Assembly (NCBI GenBank): GCA_021780105.1
Contig: JAJXZJ010000052.1
Coordinates: 62,001 to 126,000, forward strand
DNA: 64,000 bases
Reading direction: 5' to 3'
From: a bacterium
GTDB taxonomy: Bacteria; Verrucomicrobiota; Verrucomicrobiia; Limisphaerales; J093
The position numbers and the translations under genes are program-made. Shown here piece after piece: positions 62,104 to 64,000 of the stretch. The notes beneath the pieces are model-generated. The model worked only from the letters and a program-made list of their open reading frames with translations. It was not told where the DNA came from and did no database searches. The stretch's first letter is position 1, and every line of letters begins with the position of its first letter.

Positions 62104-62720
62104 GGTTGGTGTGTCCACGGCGTGTGGTTGAGCAACTTCAGCTCGGCCCGGTGCGGCCGGCACCAGACCAGCGAGATGCTGGCGTAGTCCACCTCAAAAT
62201 GTGCCATCGCCGGCAACGGCAGCGTCAGCAGTTGGGACAGCAACATCCGGATGACGCCGCCGTGACAAACCAGCGCCACGGTTTGTCCGCGGTGCGCAGG
62301 AACCACCCGCTGCAGCACGCGCGCCGCGCGGCCGCAAAAATCCGCCGCCGGCTCCGCCCCGGCGATGCCATTCCGGCTCAACTCGGCCAGCCAGTCAAAC
62401 GCGCTGACGCCGAAGCGGGCATGCACTTCATCCCACGTCAGACCCGTCCACGCGCCGAAATCCACCTCGCGGAGTTCGTCCACGACCACCGGCGCGTAGC
62501 CGTTGGTCGCCGCCAGCGCGGCGACGGTTTGCTGCGCGCGGCGCAGCGGGCTGGCATATACCGCGTCGAAATGCGTCGTGCGCAAATGCTCCGCCACGCG
62601 GCGCGCCTGCTCGCGGCCGAGCGGGGAAAGGTCCATGTCAATCCGCCCGCCGAAAACGCGTTGATAGCGCGCCTCGACTTCGCCGTGGCGGATCAGCACC
62701 AGTCGCGTGGTAATGTTCAT
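62100..62720 (-). CDS. Histidine phosphatase family protein
   Basis: 206 residues. The catalytic RHG motif is in TRLVLIRHGEVEARYQRVFG, the second His in TVALVCHGGVIRMLLSQLL, and LSPLGREQARRVAEHL plus YASPLRRAQQTVAAL complete the phosphoglycerate-mutase-like fold. LREVDFGAWTGLTWDEV resembles alpha-ribazole phosphatase/PhoE-type members. Substrate unknown. Overlaps prmA by four bases; 17 bases from rph. Confidence 0.92.
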   Translation of the reverse strand: MNITTRLVLIRHGEVEARYQRVFGGRIDMDLSPLGREQARRVAEHLRTTHFDAVYASPLRRAQQTVAALAATNGYAPVVVDELREVDFGAWTGLTWDEVHARFGVSAFDWLAELSRNGIAGAEPAADFCGRAARVLQRVVPAHRGQTVALVCHGGVIRMLLSQLLTLPLPAMAHFEVDYASISLVWCRPHRAELKLLNHTPWTHQP

Positions 62721-62737
62721 GGCTGGTCCGCGACGTT

Positions 62738-63502
62738 TTACGCCGCGGCGAGCGCGGCTTCCTGCGCGGCGACAAGCTGGCGGATGCCGGCCTTGCCCAA
62801 CGCGAGCAGCTCGGCGAGCTGGCCGTCGGTGAACGTCCCCTTCTCGCCCGTGCCCTGGACTTCGATGAATTCGCCGCGCGCGGTCATGACGAGGTTCAAG
62901 TCCACCTCGGCGCCGGAATCCTCGGCGTAATTCAAGTCGAGCAACGGCCGGCCGTTGACGATGCCGACGCTCACCGCGGCAACCGGGTTGACCAGCGGAT
63001 TCTCGGTCAGCGCGCCCGCGGCGACGAGCTTGCGGATCGCCAGTGCCAGCGCCACGTAGCTGCCCGTGATGGACGCCGTCCGCGTGCCGCCGTCGGCCTG
63101 GATAACGTCGCAGTCGATCCAGACCGTCCGGGCGCCAAGTTTGCCGAGGTTCACCGCGGCACGCATCGCCCGGCCGATGAGCCGCTGAATCTCCTGCGTG
63201 CGGCCTTCGAGCTTGCCCTTCGCGATGTCGCGCGGTTTTCGCTGGAGCGTCGAGTAAGGCAGCATCGAGTATTCCGCCGTGAGCCAGCCGCCGGGAACGC
63301 CCTGCTCCTTCATCCAGCGTGGCACCGTTTCCTCAACCATCACGCCGCAGATGACGCGGGTGTTGCCGCACTCGATGAGCGTGGAGCCGGCGGCGTGCGG
63401 CGCAATCTGGTGCTGAAAACGCACGGGCCGCAACTGGTCCGGCGCGCGCCCACCAGCCCGCGCGGCGGTGGTGGTAACGGAGGGTGAACCGACATTTTCC
63501 AT
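62738..63502 (-). CDS. rph: Ribonuclease PH
   Basis: 254 residues. RAPDQLRPVRFQHQIAPHAA, GSTLIECGNTRVICGVMVEE, GWLTAEYSMLPYSTLQRKPR, the RGG-like site, VWIDCDVIQADGGTRTASIT and LDLNYAEDSGAEVDLNLVMT are the typical sequence of the phosphorolytic 3'-5' exonuclease that trims tRNA ends. ATG 63502 was preferred to the longer frame upstream (to 63607). Confidence 0.95.
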   Translation of the reverse strand: MENVGSPSVTTTAARAGGRAPDQLRPVRFQHQIAPHAAGSTLIECGNTRVICGVMVEETVPRWMKEQGVPGGWLTAEYSMLPYSTLQRKPRDIAKGKLEGRTQEIQRLIGRAMRAAVNLGKLGARTVWIDCDVIQADGGTRTASITGSYVALALAIRKLVAAGALTENPLVNPVAAVSVGIVNGRPLLDLNYAEDSGAEVDLNLVMTARGEFIEVQGTGEKGTFTDGQLAELLALGKAGIRQLVAAQEAALAAA

Positions 63503-63603
63503 GCGCGAAGCGTATTGACGGGAGCCAGGCCGGGCAATGGCGAAAAAACGGACCGCAGCAAGTGGATGGCTTTGCTGAAGATTTCCGGTGCGGCAGCGTT
63601 GGA

Positions 63604-64000
63604 TCAACCCAGCCCCAGCGTGCCGCTCAGATAGCGACCCGTGTGCGAACGCGGCTGGTGCGCCACTTCCTCCGGCGTGCCCTCGGCGACGATCCGCCCG
63701 CCGCCGGCGCCGCCTTCCGGGCCGAGGTCAACAATCCAATCCGCCTCGGCGATCAAATCGAGGTTGTGTTCGATGACCATCACCGTGTGGCCCGCGTCCA
63801 CCAACCGCTGGAGCACCTCCACCAACCGCCGCACGTCGGCCATGTGCAGGCCGATGGTCGGTTCTTCCAAGATGAACAAGTTGCGCTTCTGCCGCGGGTC
63901 GGGCAATTCGAGTTGCGGCTTGAGACCGGCGAGCAGGTGCGTGACCAGCTTCACGCGCTGCGCCTCGCCGCCGCTCAGCGTGGGGCTGGTCTGACCGAGC
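63604..64000 (-). CDS. uvrA: UvrA excinuclease subunit, C-terminal part
   Basis: About 131 codons are visible; the frame runs off the window edge. The ABC signature [11 protein letters not shown] lies at the edge, followed by the Walker B region [19 protein letters not shown], the switch segment [20 protein letters not shown] and [20 protein letters not shown]. These belong to the second nucleotide-binding domain of UvrA, the damage-recognition ATPase of nucleotide excision repair. The protein ends [11 protein letters not shown] as is common for UvrA. Confidence 0.95.
   Translation of the reverse strand, partial: LGQTSPTLSGGEAQRVKLVTHLLAGLKPQLELPDPRQKRNLFILEEPTIGLHMADVRRLVEVLQRLVDAGHTVMVIEHNLDLIAEADWIVDLGPEGGAGGGRIVAEGTPEEVAHQPRSHTGRYLSGTLGLG

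Overview
The window looks like chromosomal DNA of a Verrucomicrobiota bacterium, probably of the Pedosphaerales/Limisphaerales kind. This is inferred from gene content: three long pseudopilin-like proteins starting with a FTLIELLVV-type helix, PEP-CTERM-tagged secreted proteins, many twin-arginine Gfo/Idh/MocA-type proteins, a DUF4091 protein, GH125/GH29/GH16 glycosidases and GC-rich codon use. A planctomycete-like relative is the main alternative.

Region 1 (1 to about 6100) differs from the rest. It is a tightly packed leftward operon with ATGA overlaps. It encodes a protein that reads as a double-jelly-roll major capsid protein, an FtsK/HerA-type packaging ATPase, two single-helix membrane peptides of 32 and 40 residues, a repeat-rich lipoprotein, and a winged-helix replication protein whose gene carries iteron-like 24-bp palindromic repeats in its middle. 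The best reading is the right part of an integrated (or extrachromosomal) tailless, membrane-containing icosahedral virus of the PRD1/PM2 lineage. Its left part lies outside the window, and no integrase or attachment site is visible. This is the most interesting part of the window.

Region 2 (6245 to 18344) holds housekeeping and cell-envelope genes: an EndoIII-like glycosylase, a dolichol-phosphate-mannose-synthase-like GT2, alanine racemase, a leftward rpe-phosphohexomutase pair, a leftward Xaa-Pro aminopeptidase-S9 peptidase pair, then a polysaccharide-deacetylase-like protein and a parallel beta-helix protein.

Region 3 (18439 to 50208) is an accessory carbohydrate region. It contains a frameshifted HAF-repeat PEP-CTERM protein, an IS91-type transposase remnant, a Uma2-like nuclease, a large DUF4091 protein, pseudopilins, NIPSNAP, GH125, two Gfo/Idh/MocA oxidoreductases, xylose isomerase, a sugar-phosphate isomerase-like protein, a HAD/unknown/pseudopilin/PfkB cassette, a lactate-racemase-domain protein, a clan GH-A glycosidase and a GH29 fucosidase. 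Together they suggest uptake and breakdown of mannose-, xylose- and fucose-containing polysaccharide, although no transporter or sulfatase for it is visible.

Region 4 (50343 to 64000) is again core genome: tRNA-Ala(GGC), an iron-type ABC permease, plsY-gpsA, thrH, pyrE, a membrane protein with a winged-helix regulator behind a palindromic promoter, a pseudopilin translationally coupled to a GH16 enzyme, a type-4 uracil-DNA glycosylase, prmA, a histidine phosphatase, rph and the 3' end of uvrA. All calls come from reading the sequence; no database search was run.
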